A stretch of DNA of 59,520 nt from DATIHF01 sp035480955 (GTDB lineage Bacteria > Patescibacteriota > Microgenomatia > Woykebacterales > RBG-16-39-9b), in contig DATIHF010000071.1 of the NCBI GenBank assembly GCA_035480955.1, positions 1 through 59,520 of the forward strand. Direction: 5' to 3'. Under the pieces are notes generated by a model, which did not search any database, was not told where the DNA came from, and worked only from the letters and a program-made list of their open reading frames with translations. A program made the position numbers and the translations under genes. Shown here one piece after another: positions 25,876-32,451 of the stretch. The first letter of the stretch is position 1. Each line of letters begins with the position of its first letter.

Positions 25876-26126
25876 GGGAATGTTCTTCTGGGAAGAACTC
25901 AGCATGCAGATTGCATACCTAAAAGCCCCTTCTTCTCTATTGTGGGATACCTCTGAAATCTGGCTGATTCCCTAGGTGCCTATGGATCATGCGTAAAGTT
26001 GGCTCCCAACAACCAACAATCACTCCCCATAGGTCTCAGGCTTTTTTTCGTTGTCCTGCCAACGACTTTGCTTTTACCCCAGCAGTATTTTCTGGGAACT
26101 AACCGGATGTTAGCTTTTGCCTGAAG
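25876..26126 (-). promoter_or_regulatory. Long structured leader of the island B hydrolase
   Basis: With the elements at 25795-25875 this makes a 332-base gap with no gene I can support. On the minus strand I see TAGCTT/AAGCTA competing with CTAAC-atcc-GGTTAG, CCCAG/CTGGG, CGTTG-gcagga-CAACG, CCTATGG/CCATAGG (7 bp, enclosing GTTGG-gag-CCAAC) and GTTCTT-ccc-AGAAGAAC. The density of perfect stems suggests a folded RNA. Confidence 0.5.
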
Positions 26127-26687
26127 CTAGAACAGACCGCGCAGTTTTTGCTCTGCGGCTGCACGCACGAGATCCCTCAGAGATTCCCATTCATCTGAGT
26201 CTGATATCATGCTTTGAAGTACGTCGACGGCCATGAAACGTACCCTTGTTTCGGCCGACTCATCTTCAGCAACAGCCTTGAGGGCTGCTTGATCCGACTT
26301 GATCTTCTCGATCGCCAGCCCATCGGCCAACGCGCTCTGGGCCGCTTCGCTAGCATAATCCAACGCGTTTTGGGAAACCTTTTCGAGTGCTTCCCTGGCG
26401 TGCGGGATCTCGACATGCTCGGATAATTCGTCCGCGGCCATCTCGCGAAGATCCGTGGGACGGTTGGGATCGAGTAGAACCTCGATCGCTCCTTCCATTG
26501 TGCGGATAGGCTCGAGGTACTTCCTCAACTTTTCGCCGTCCAGGTCACGGTTCATGCATTGCATGCAACCCATGACATGTTTGTCAACCTCCTGCAAGTC
26601 CTCTGGCAGGGTGTCGTCTGGTCCCAAAGCAGCTAGTTCCCTTTCATGGAAGAGCCGCCTCAGCACCTCTGCGTTTGGGTGTTCCAT
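26127..26687 (-). CDS. Island B orphan with anti-sigma-like zinc motif and helical repeats
   Basis: 186 aa. ATG after AAAGGAG. The motif HVMGCMQC (H37, C41, C44; H-x3-C-x2-C) is that of ZAS/HC2 anti-sigma zinc domains. The rest is acidic and helical, with repeats of the form LREMAADELSEH, YASEAAQSALADGL, VRFMAVDVLQSM that resemble HEAT/armadillo-type units. No membrane segment is present. It may sense redox state or bind a partner protein; that is inference. Its leader contains a hairpin GAGAG-TTTTCT/AGAAAA-CTCTC and GAAAGC/GCTTTC next to the ribosome site. Confidence 0.72.
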   Translation of the reverse strand: MEHPNAEVLRRLFHERELAALGPDDTLPEDLQEVDKHVMGCMQCMNRDLDGEKLRKYLEPIRTMEGAIEVLLDPNRPTDLREMAADELSEHVEIPHAREALEKVSQNALDYASEAAQSALADGLAIEKIKSDQAALKAVAEDESAETRVRFMAVDVLQSMISDSDEWESLRDLVRAAAEQKLRGLF

Positions 26688-26845
26688 TGAACTACTCCTT
26701 TATTGCAGCGAAAGCATCAGAGGAGGCTTTCAATCTCCTGTATCGAACCAAATAGCCTGCGAGAGTGGTTTTCTTGTTAGAAAACTCTCCGCTTTGGGTG
26801 GCTAGAAAATCCCGCTCAATTAGACTAGAGCTTGTCACAAAACCA

Positions 26846-26870
26846 AACGACCTTATTCGGGACGTTTGGT
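26846..26870 (-). terminator. Hairpin after the 56-aa membrane gene
   Basis: On the minus strand AACCAAACG pairs perfectly with CGTTTGGTT, then TTG. It begins within a base of the stop codon. The short U-run makes it a leaky terminator or a processing site within the island B transcript. Confidence 0.55.
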
Positions 26871-27041
26871 TTAGAGTTGTGGCTGCTGTGCTTTTTCTAG
26901 GTTGTAGAATACAATCCCCAACCCGTAAAAAAAGCCAGCCAAGGCCGTAGCCATGATCGCAAGCGTCACGGTACCCGTGAACACCGCTACCGCTGCCACA
27001 ACCGCAGCCACCAAGGCCGCGACGAAGTATAAGGTTATCAC
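26871..27041 (-). CDS. Island B small membrane protein, 56 aa
   Basis: GTG at 27039-27041 follows AAAGGAGG with 5 bases between; the frame extends 40 codons upstream, but that part overlaps the CTTAAG hairpin and lacks a ribosome site. The product has two hydrophobic segments: residues about 3-22 (Ala/Val-rich) and about 24-46 (GTVTLAIMATALAGFFYGLG), and a short polar tail KAQQPQL. Family not recognised; its size and two-helix form resemble holins or small membrane toxins, but no partner confirms either. Confidence 0.6.
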   Translation of the reverse strand: MITLYFVAALVAAVVAAVAVFTGTVTLAIMATALAGFFYGLGIVFYNLEKAQQPQL

Positions 27042-27087
27042 CCTAACCTCCTTTACTAAGAGTCCAGATTCATTTGATCCGGCCTCT

Positions 27088-27119
27088 CTTAAATCAACCT
27101 CTAGTGAGACTGGCTTAAG
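27088..27119 (-). repeat. CTTAAG-bounded hairpin, copy 3
   Basis: On the minus strand CTTAAGCC AGTCTC acta GAGGTT ... TTTAAG. The outer strands pair through TTAA, and the inner 6 bp include two G-U pairs. Copy 4 shares the 5' half CTTAAGCCAGTCTCA. Just upstream CCCGAGGG/CCCTCGGG forms an 8-bp stem, and downstream GCCGGAT/ATCTGG a further hairpin. Confidence 0.65.
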
Positions 27120-27192
27120 GATTCCCGAGGGGTTGGTTGTTACTCTTTCAGTGCGTTGCACCTACTCGAACACCCTCGGGTTTCCATCAGAA

Positions 27193-27438
27193 TTAGCTCC
27201 AGATCAGCGGGATCCGAAGCTTGGGGTTCGCCAGCTTGAGGTAGACCGCGTGGTCTCCCCGAATAGCTGTCGCCTTGACGATGAAGCCTGTGCCGCTTCC
27301 TTCCTCGTAAGCAGCTGACTTCACCTGGCCGATGTTGACGTGAACTCCACTCTTCGTCAGCACGGTCAGCTCTTCTCCCAACGACGGACGCTGCGCGATG
27401 GTTCCACCGTCGATGATGACCGGCAAAACCGTGACCAT
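27193..27438 (-). CDS. Island B orphan, 81 aa, beta-rich
   Basis: ATG at 27436-27438 after AGGAGG. An in-frame TTG ten codons upstream lies before the ribosome site and is rejected. The alternating hydrophobic pattern (MVTVLPVIIDGGTIAQ, GEELTVLTKSGVHVNIGQVK, TGFIVKATAIRGDHAVYLKL) predicts a small beta barrel or sandwich. The family is not recognised. Its leader holds CTTAAG copy 4 and the stems GCTTAG/CTAAGC and CTTTGC-cta-GCAAAG. Confidence 0.65.
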   Translation of the reverse strand: MVTVLPVIIDGGTIAQRPSLGEELTVLTKSGVHVNIGQVKSAAYEEGSGTGFIVKATAIRGDHAVYLKLANPKLRIPLIWS

Positions 27439-27485
27439 GGGACCTCCTGATGGATAAGCCACAAACAATTTAGCTTGTGCGCTCC

Positions 27486-27518
27486 CTTAAATCAGCCTCA
27501 GATTGAGACTGGCTTAAG
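27486..27518 (-). repeat. CTTAAG-bounded hairpin, copy 4
   Basis: On the minus strand CTTAAGCC AGTCTCA atc TGAGGCT GA TTTAAG: inner stem of 7 bp with one G-U. Relative to copy 3 the 3' strand changes while pairing is kept. Confidence 0.7.
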
Positions 27519-27587
27519 GAAATTAGTTACTTTGCTAGGCAAAGAACTCGGCTTAGTTTTCCAGGCTAAGCTTGAAGAAAAGTGAAG

Positions 27588-27989
27588 TCAGTAACCCCAG
27601 GCCTTGAAGTCTCCGAAGAGCTTCAGCGCGTTGAGCAGAATCTCCTCGATCGTCAGCTTGGCGTATTCCTCGGCGGGCGTCGACGGTACAAGAGCCTCGT
27701 TGATCTGAAGTGCTTCCCCGATCCGCTCTCTTTGCGTCTCACAGAGGTCAATCATGAGGTCCACATCGTAGGGGTAGCCTTCGTTACCCTTCCTGAAGTG
27801 GTAGGTGACCGCTTCAGTAAGACGGAATCGGAAGTATACCTCTGCCACGAACATGAACGAATCGACCGGCACCTGCCACATGAACTGCTCGCCTAGCGCG
27901 TGGACCAGTTTGGCCCATTCTATCTCCCCAGACTCAGCTTGGCGTACCAAGTTTCGTGCCTGGACAATCCTATCGACTTCCTTTGACAT
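27588..27989 (-). CDS. Island B orphan, 133 aa, acidic helical
   Basis: ATG at 27987-27989 after AAGGAG; the frame continues upstream but without a ribosome site. The protein MSKEVDRIVQARNLVRQAES... is acidic and helical, with aromatic residues in the middle (FMWQVPVDSFMFVAEVYFRF). No family recognised. It is the first gene of island B behind a 220-base structured leader ending in a U-run hairpin. A second stem TTGAGC/GCTCAA can cover the ribosome site, while AGTTTGAGC/GCTCGAACT would free it, so translation may also be switched. Confidence 0.68.
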   Translation of the reverse strand: MSKEVDRIVQARNLVRQAESGEIEWAKLVHALGEQFMWQVPVDSFMFVAEVYFRFRLTEAVTYHFRKGNEGYPYDVDLMIDLCETQRERIGEALQINEALVPSTPAEEYAKLTIEEILLNALKLFGDFKAWGY

Positions 27990-28042
27990 TTCACACTCCT
28001 TGAGCATAGTTCGAGCTCATTTGGCTCAAACTCCAAAGTACT

Positions 28043-28137
28043 AAAAAAGCACCTGGTAACTGGCTTCAAATGTATATTCTTCAGGGCAATGACTTGCAAT
28101 GACAGTTCTTTATACTTCAAACCCAGTTACTAGATGC
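28043..28137 (-). promoter_or_regulatory. Riboswitch-like leader with terminator, start of island B
   Basis: On the minus strand GCATCT/AGGTGC and GTAACTGG/CCAGTTAC (perfect, 28123-28130 with 28056-28063) stack into a long helix. An internal loop has TTTGAA on both sides, then GTATA/TATAC, and an apical loop holds a tandem repeat (TCATTGC twice). The outer strand is followed directly by TTTTTT (28043-28048), so the fold could terminate transcription. Upstream, GATCGC/GCGATC (about 28160-28190) encloses AGCT/AGCT and a third TTTGAAG. No known riboswitch class recognised. Confidence 0.6.
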
Positions 28138-28211
28138 CTTGATCTAGATAACTTGATCGCTGTGGCAGCTTCAAAAGTCAGCTGGCGATCTATTTAATTG
28201 TTAATGACAAA

Positions 28212-28240
28212 AGTATAGCACACTATCGGCCATTTGTCAA
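28212..28240 (-). promoter_or_regulatory. Island B promoter, extended -10
   Basis: On the minus strand TTGACA (28235-28240), 17 bases, TATACT (28212-28217) with TGTGC directly before the -10. Shares GTACTTGACAAA and TGCTATACTTTT with island A. Confidence 0.85.
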
Positions 28241-28261
28241 GTACCACGCTACGCATAACTT

Positions 28262-28295
28262 AAGTATGGGAGGGTGAGGTTATGGGCCCACCCTC
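28262..28295 (-). terminator. Hairpin downstream of the zinc-ribbon gene
   Basis: On the minus strand GAGGGTG (about 28288-28294) pairs perfectly with CACCCTC a few bases further on. No U-run follows. It separates the host zinc-ribbon gene from the island B promoter. Confidence 0.4.
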
Positions 28296-28506
28296 AACTG
28301 ATCTCTTCCAAAGTGTTGTCGCGACCACAGTTCGGGCACTTGGTACCACTTCGAATATTAGTCGGTTTGTGGCAAGTTCGGCATCGGTACTTATACTTCT
28401 CGGTTCCTTCTGGCCTCGGAATAGGCTTGCCAGATTCCAGCAACTTATCCAGTTCCTTCTTTCTCTCTTTACGGTCAGGCGTCCATTCGTCGAACTTATC
28501 AGGCAC
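28294..28506 (-). CDS. Zinc-ribbon protein, 70 aa
   Basis: GTG at 28504-28506 with AAAGGAGG 7 bases upstream; an ATG nine codons earlier lies before this site. Charged N-terminal half (DEWTPDRKERKKELDKLL) and a C-terminal zinc ribbon with CRTC and CPNC pairs. Likely binds nucleic acid or a ribosome-associated partner. It lies 76 bases after rplY and is probably read with it. Its strong ribosome site is island-like, so it could belong to the foreign set. Confidence 0.72.
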   Translation of the reverse strand: MPDKFDEWTPDRKERKKELDKLLESGKPIPRPEGTEKYKYRCRTCHKPTNIRSGTKCPNCGRDNTLEEIS

Positions 28507-28582
28507 GCTCGAGCCTCCTTTACCCCGTACCATTATCTCAGGGTGGTCAAACAGAGCTATTTACTTTGCTGGGATAGGGAAT

Positions 28583-29293
28583 TTAGCCTTCTGGGGGTCC
28601 TGCTTTACTGCCTTCAGAGCTTTGATTGACTTCTTCACCTATTGGTTCTTTCTCGCCGCCCTCTTCACCCTCAGCTTTTTCAGCAGTAGCTTCAACATCC
28701 TCAGGTGAGACTTCAGGCTCGGGCTCTTCTTCTTTCATTTCCGCAGTTTGAACAGTCACCACCACCTCTTCTGGGTCGTTGGTGATCTCAACTTTGTCTT
28801 TTTCGACTTTGAGGTCTTTCACGTGCACTGCCTGGCCGACTTCGGTCAGCTTCTCCGCATCTACCTCGATACTGGAAGGAATATCAGTTGGCAAACACTC
28901 AACTTCGACTTCGTTGAGGGTTTGAAGCAATAATCCTTCTCCGCTTTTCGCAATTGGTGACTCCCCGACCAAAACTACAGGCACAGCCGTGGTGATTTTC
29001 TCTTTAAGGTTTACTTTGTGAAAATCCACGTGGATGAGGTCGTCATGGACTGGGTCTCTTTGGAGGTTGTGAATCAAGGAAGGGTAAACTTCATTTTTGA
29101 CCTTAACGTCGATCAAAGCGGTTTCCCCGGCTTCTTTGAAGGTTTTCTGAAAATCTTTGAAAGCAACTTGAACAGAGATGGACTTCACGTCCTTACCAAA
29201 AATATTGGCGGGGATCACACCTTCTCGGCGCAGCTTTTTAACTTTCTTTCCCGTTAAGGAACGCTCTTCTACATTTAATTCTGGTCTAGACAT
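28583..29293 (-). CDS. rplY: 50S ribosomal protein L25 (CTC/TL5 form)
   Basis: 236 aa. Binds 5S rRNA. N-terminal L25 domain (LTGKKVKKLRREGVIPANIFGK) and the TL5-type beta domain (VDFHKVNLKEKITTAVPVVLVGE), then an acidic Glu-rich tail of about 55 residues. Short L25 forms lack the second domain. TATAAT ends 8 bases before the ATG, so the mRNA is probably leaderless. Confidence 0.95.
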   Translation of the reverse strand: MSRPELNVEERSLTGKKVKKLRREGVIPANIFGKDVKSISVQVAFKDFQKTFKEAGETALIDVKVKNEVYPSLIHNLQRDPVHDDLIHVDFHKVNLKEKITTAVPVVLVGESPIAKSGEGLLLQTLNEVEVECLPTDIPSSIEVDAEKLTEVGQAVHVKDLKVEKDKVEITNDPEEVVVTVQTAEMKEEEPEPEVSPEDVEATAEKAEGEEGGEKEPIGEEVNQSSEGSKAGPPEG

Positions 29294-29301
29294 ACAGAGG
29301 T

Positions 29302-29307
29302 ATTATA
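29302..29307 (-). promoter_or_regulatory. -10 box of rplY, probably leaderless
   Basis: TATAAT on the minus strand, 8 bases before the ATG, with TTGAAC further upstream at a 15-base spacing. Confidence 0.65.
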
Positions 29308-29365
29308 AGCAAACTTGTAATTGTTCAATTATAGAGTGAGTGTCAAGCCTACAGCTTGGCAGTAT

Positions 29366-29725
29366 CTAGGATTTGGTTTGTGGTTGGGGCTCAACAATTT
29401 CTTTTTTGACTGGCTTTTTGTAAAGCGCGCGGACACTGGCGACTTTGATCTTTTTCGCTTCCTCATGGATATCAAGCACGTCATCAGCGGTTAGATTGTT
29501 GAGAGAGATTGTTTGGAGCTGTTCTTTTAGCATGTCTTTTTCAAGTGAAACACTGGCAGCTAACATTTGTTCACGAGAGCACTTGGGGCAAGTATACTGA
29601 GCGATCAAGGAGTTATCTGATTCAGAAATAATTTCCAGATTACCGCTTTTGAAAGGCTCCTTACAGGTACATTCCCATTCCTTGCCAAACTGCTCGACAA
29701 ACAAGCGCATTAGCTTTCCATTCAT
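29366..29725 (-). CDS. Small protein with a four-Cys zinc motif
   Basis: 119 aa from the ATG at 29723-29725. C-x-C (WECTCKE) and C-x2-C (YTCPKCSRE) about 30 residues apart suggest a treble-clef or zinc-ribbon site, followed by a helical region (LNNLTADDVLDIHEEAKKI) and a Lys/Pro tail. Family not recognised. TATACT ends 8 bases before this ATG, which favours it over an upstream in-frame start and implies a leaderless mRNA. Confidence 0.7.
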   Translation of the reverse strand: MNGKLMRLFVEQFGKEWECTCKEPFKSGNLEIISESDNSLIAQYTCPKCSREQMLAASVSLEKDMLKEQLQTISLNNLTADDVLDIHEEAKKIKVASVRALYKKPVKKEIVEPQPQTKS

Positions 29726-29733
29726 CAACCTAG

Positions 29734-29739
29734 AGTATA
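29734..29739 (-). promoter_or_regulatory. -10 box of the zinc-motif gene
   Basis: TATACT on the minus strand, 8 bases before the ATG at 29725. No ribosome-binding site lies between. Confidence 0.55.
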
Positions 29740-29776
29740 CCAAAACAATCAAGAGTACAAAAGCCCTCAAAGAGGC

Positions 29777-31477
29777 TCATTGATTTTCTAGTTTACTCAG
29801 AGTCTCTTTAATGCTCTCGGACAATTGCTCATTTTCCTTCTCGAGAGTTTCAGACTGCACAACCAGAAAGCTTTTTGAAGGAGCAATAGTCCCAACCAGC
29901 TCTTTTTCGTTTAGATTCCCTAAATCTAGTTTCACCACACTGATCTGATCCTCCGCGGCAGAGAGATCATCAAGGGTGTCCTCTAAGCTCTTTTTTGCCT
30001 CCGCAGCGGTAAGATTGGGATTGTCCGCACTTGAGAAAAGTTTCTGACCTGCAGCGGAAGAGAGCCGAATTGATTGTGCCAAAGCCGCGCTGGTGGCAAA
30101 ATCTTGGTCAAGAGCCTGCTCCCCCTTGGCTAACCAGAGAATTTTCAGTGCCCAGTTTACGTTGCCCAAAGAGTTGGCCGCGGTTTCAAAATGCTTTTGT
30201 GAAGAAAGGGAAACTTTGCTCGCCTCCTCGTTTTGATTGTTCTCAAAAGCACTCGTCGCCTCTTTTAGTTCACGAGTGCCTAAGTAACCATTAACACCAA
30301 CTGAAAAAAGCGGGTAAACCAAGACACTGAAGATCAAAAGGGCGGAAAAAGTAAACACCGCGACTCGCACTAAAGTTGCGCTTCTACTCCTCTTTTGCTT
30401 TGGGCTCTTTTCTGCCGCAACTTCTTTGGTCGGAGTCAGTGGAGCTTGTTCTGCAGCCCTTTGCTCAGGCTCATTCTCAACAACCGTGGTTTCCGGATTG
30501 CTCTTGATTTGAAAACTCTGTAAGGTCGCACCAATCCCTTCGGCTAAAGAAACTTTAGGGTTCCAGCCGAGTTTTTCTTTGGTGTTGTCCAAGTCAAAAT
30601 GGTCCGTTGAGAACTCTAGATTGTCTTTTTCTTTTTTATGCTCAATTTCTGCTTCAGGAGTAACTTGCTTGATCGTGTGAGCAAACTTTTCCAGAGTAAC
30701 CTTGTCCGGATGAACTAAAATGAAAATTTCCCCGTTAAAGTCTCCAACCGCCGCTTTGATCAGACTAAAAATCAAATCAGAAACATAAGTGGGGTGGATG
30801 ATCTTGAGACCATCGCCAACTAGGGTTAAGGGTCTCCCCTCCAAAGCCTCTTTAAGTAGGTTGGCAATTTCGTCTCCGCGCTCAAGATTCATTTTCGGCC
30901 CGTAAGCGTCTTTCAGACGAATTATGGTCACCGCCACTTTAAATTTGTTGTAGTACTCAAAGGCAAGGGCCTCGGAAAATCTTTTCGCCTCATGAGAAGA
31001 GAGAATTGCCTCTTCCCCAGGAGTTTTACCAAAATAGTAACGCAGGGAGCTTGAGGAGATTGCCCCGCTGTAGAGATCGGCTGAGGAAGCGAGGATAAAT
31101 TTGGCACCCTGTGCCTTTGCCAACTCTAAAAGCTCTCGGGTCCCTAAAGAATTAACCAACAAAGTGTCAAGCGAAAAGCTTTTTTGACTCTTGTACTCCT
31201 CGACCGCCGCGAGATGAAAAATATAATCGAGTTTCACACCCTCGGGTAAAACAACTGCCGCATTGTTGATGTCGGCTTCAATAAAGGTAAAGTTGGGTGA
31301 GGTGAGCAAGTCTTTGAGATTTTCTTTTTTCCCCGAGGAGAGGTTGTCAACTGCAAGGACTCGGAAATTCTGGGAGACTAAGGTCGAGCAAAGCTGTGCT
31401 CCAATAAAACCAGCCGCCCCGGCAACAAGTGCTGTGGGTTGAGAGTTTTTAACTGTTTGGGGGGCAGTTTCTGGCAT
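29777..31477 (-). CDS. NAD-dependent epimerase/dehydratase fused to a membrane-anchored domain
   Basis: 566 aa from the ATG at 31475-31477. Residues about 15-325 are an extended short-chain dehydrogenase: GAAGFIGAQL (NAD site), ASSADLYSG, YYFGK (Tyr-x3-Lys) and the C-terminal KLGWNPKVSLAEGI. This part would act on a nucleotide sugar. A Pro/Glu/Lys linker leads to one membrane segment (about 370-392) and about 170 mostly helical residues predicted outside the cell. Such a fusion of sugar epimerase and extracytoplasmic domain is unusual. Confidence 0.85.
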   Translation of the reverse strand: MPETAPQTVKNSQPTALVAGAAGFIGAQLCSTLVSQNFRVLAVDNLSSGKKENLKDLLTSPNFTFIEADINNAAVVLPEGVKLDYIFHLAAVEEYKSQKSFSLDTLLVNSLGTRELLELAKAQGAKFILASSADLYSGAISSSSLRYYFGKTPGEEAILSSHEAKRFSEALAFEYYNKFKVAVTIIRLKDAYGPKMNLERGDEIANLLKEALEGRPLTLVGDGLKIIHPTYVSDLIFSLIKAAVGDFNGEIFILVHPDKVTLEKFAHTIKQVTPEAEIEHKKEKDNLEFSTDHFDLDNTKEKLGWNPKVSLAEGIGATLQSFQIKSNPETTVVENEPEQRAAEQAPLTPTKEVAAEKSPKQKRSRSATLVRVAVFTFSALLIFSVLVYPLFSVGVNGYLGTRELKEATSAFENNQNEEASKVSLSSQKHFETAANSLGNVNWALKILWLAKGEQALDQDFATSAALAQSIRLSSAAGQKLFSSADNPNLTAAEAKKSLEDTLDDLSAAEDQISVVKLDLGNLNEKELVGTIAPSKSFLVVQSETLEKENEQLSESIKETLSKLENQ

Positions 31478-31573
31478 AGTTGTTTGAGTCCTTCGAATTT
31501 TACCCAAACAAAGCTATCTTCGTAAAGACTACTAAACTCCCTCAAAAGAGTGCTTTTTGGTATAAAGTAGAGA

Positions 31574-31990
31574 TTAATTTTGATCTAGTATTCGATTGAC
31601 CTCAAAATCCGCTTCCTTGTTCTGCTCACGGGGAACGTGTTGGTAGGTTACTTTCGCAAATTTTTGCTCGTAGCTTTTGATTTGGCTGATTAGCTTCGCC
31701 AGGTCAGGGTTTTTGATTCTAAACCTACCGGTGAGTTGGTTGGCGATTAGGTTTGAGTCTGTATAAAAATTAATCTCAGTTTCTTCTGGTTTGTACTTAT
31801 CTGAAGAAACTAGACTTTCGTAGGCGAGCAAGAGTGCGGTGTACTCAGCGACATTATTGGTCGCGATACCTAAATATTTCCCGCAGATTTCCTGCAGATT
31901 TCCCGCAGCATCTTTGATCACTGCGGCCGAAGCGGCTTTACCAGGATTGTTACGGGATCCCCCGTCAGTATAGATGACAACTCGGCTCAT
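31574..31990 (-). CDS. RNase HI-family protein
   Basis: 138 aa. Cleaves RNA in RNA-DNA hybrids. IYTDGGSRNNPG carries the first Asp, NVAEYTALL the Glu, NFYTDSNLIANQL the second Asp and NKEADFEVN the last. The ATNNVAEY form belongs to the rnhA-like branch seen in Gram-positives and archaea. Starts in an ATGA overlap with jag. Confidence 0.92.
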   Translation of the reverse strand: MSRVVIYTDGGSRNNPGKAASAAVIKDAAGNLQEICGKYLGIATNNVAEYTALLLAYESLVSSDKYKPEETEINFYTDSNLIANQLTGRFRIKNPDLAKLISQIKSYEQKFAKVTYQHVPREQNKEADFEVNRILDQN

Positions 31991-32451
31991 TTTTTGAAAA
32001 TTTTTATTCTTCGGTTGGGCTCTTCACCTTCAGATTCGGATTGATAGTCCGGATAGTTCTCACCCAGAATAACATGGACGCTGCGTCGCTCTGAGGCACT
32101 CATTGGCGGCAAGCTCTCCTCACTCCGGCTACTTTGTTCAATCGACTCAATCGCTCGCTTGAGCATTTCTCCCAGTTTTTCTTCTCTTTCTGCTTTGTAA
32201 GAACCGATATCAACCAGCACTCTGGTCCACTCTTCTTTGTTCTCGCGATTAACCATCAGAGACAGGAGTAGTTGCAAGCTCTCCAAAGTTTGGCCGTGGT
32301 AGCCAATCAAAGCTCCCAGGTTTTCACCTTTAATACTCAGCTCGACCACCCCGTCTTTTTCCTGGGCGTCTACTTCGGCGCTGAGCCCGATTTTTTTAAT
32401 CAGCTCCACAGCTAATTTTTTTGCTAACTTCTGCGAATCAGATACAGCCAT
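31987..32451 (-). CDS. jag: RNA-binding protein Jag/KhpB (KH and R3H domains)
   Basis: 154 aa from the ATG at 32449-32451, after GGAGG. KH domain (GENLGALIGYHGQTLESLQ near 60-78) and R3H domain (ASERRSVHVILGENYPDYQSES near 120-142). Partner of YidC by operon; the start overlaps the end of yidC by 28 bases. The longer frame upstream is inside yidC and is rejected. Confidence 0.93.
   Translation of the reverse strand: MAVSDSQKLAKKLAVELIKKIGLSAEVDAQEKDGVVELSIKGENLGALIGYHGQTLESLQLLLSLMVNRENKEEWTRVLVDIGSYKAEREEKLGEMLKRAIESIEQSSRSEESLPPMSASERRSVHVILGENYPDYQSESEGEEPNRRIKIFKK

Noticed and set aside
26700..26780. T-loop-like GGTTCGATAC on the minus strand before the 186-aa gene
   Set aside because: The flanking bases do not pair as a T arm and no cloverleaf can be drawn.
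24853..27518. Integron attC sites, suggested by hairpins between small same-strand genes
   Set aside because: No RYYYAAC/GTTRRRY core pair is found at the hairpin ends, there is no integrase here, and the hairpins lie in leaders close to starts rather than at cassette 3' ends.
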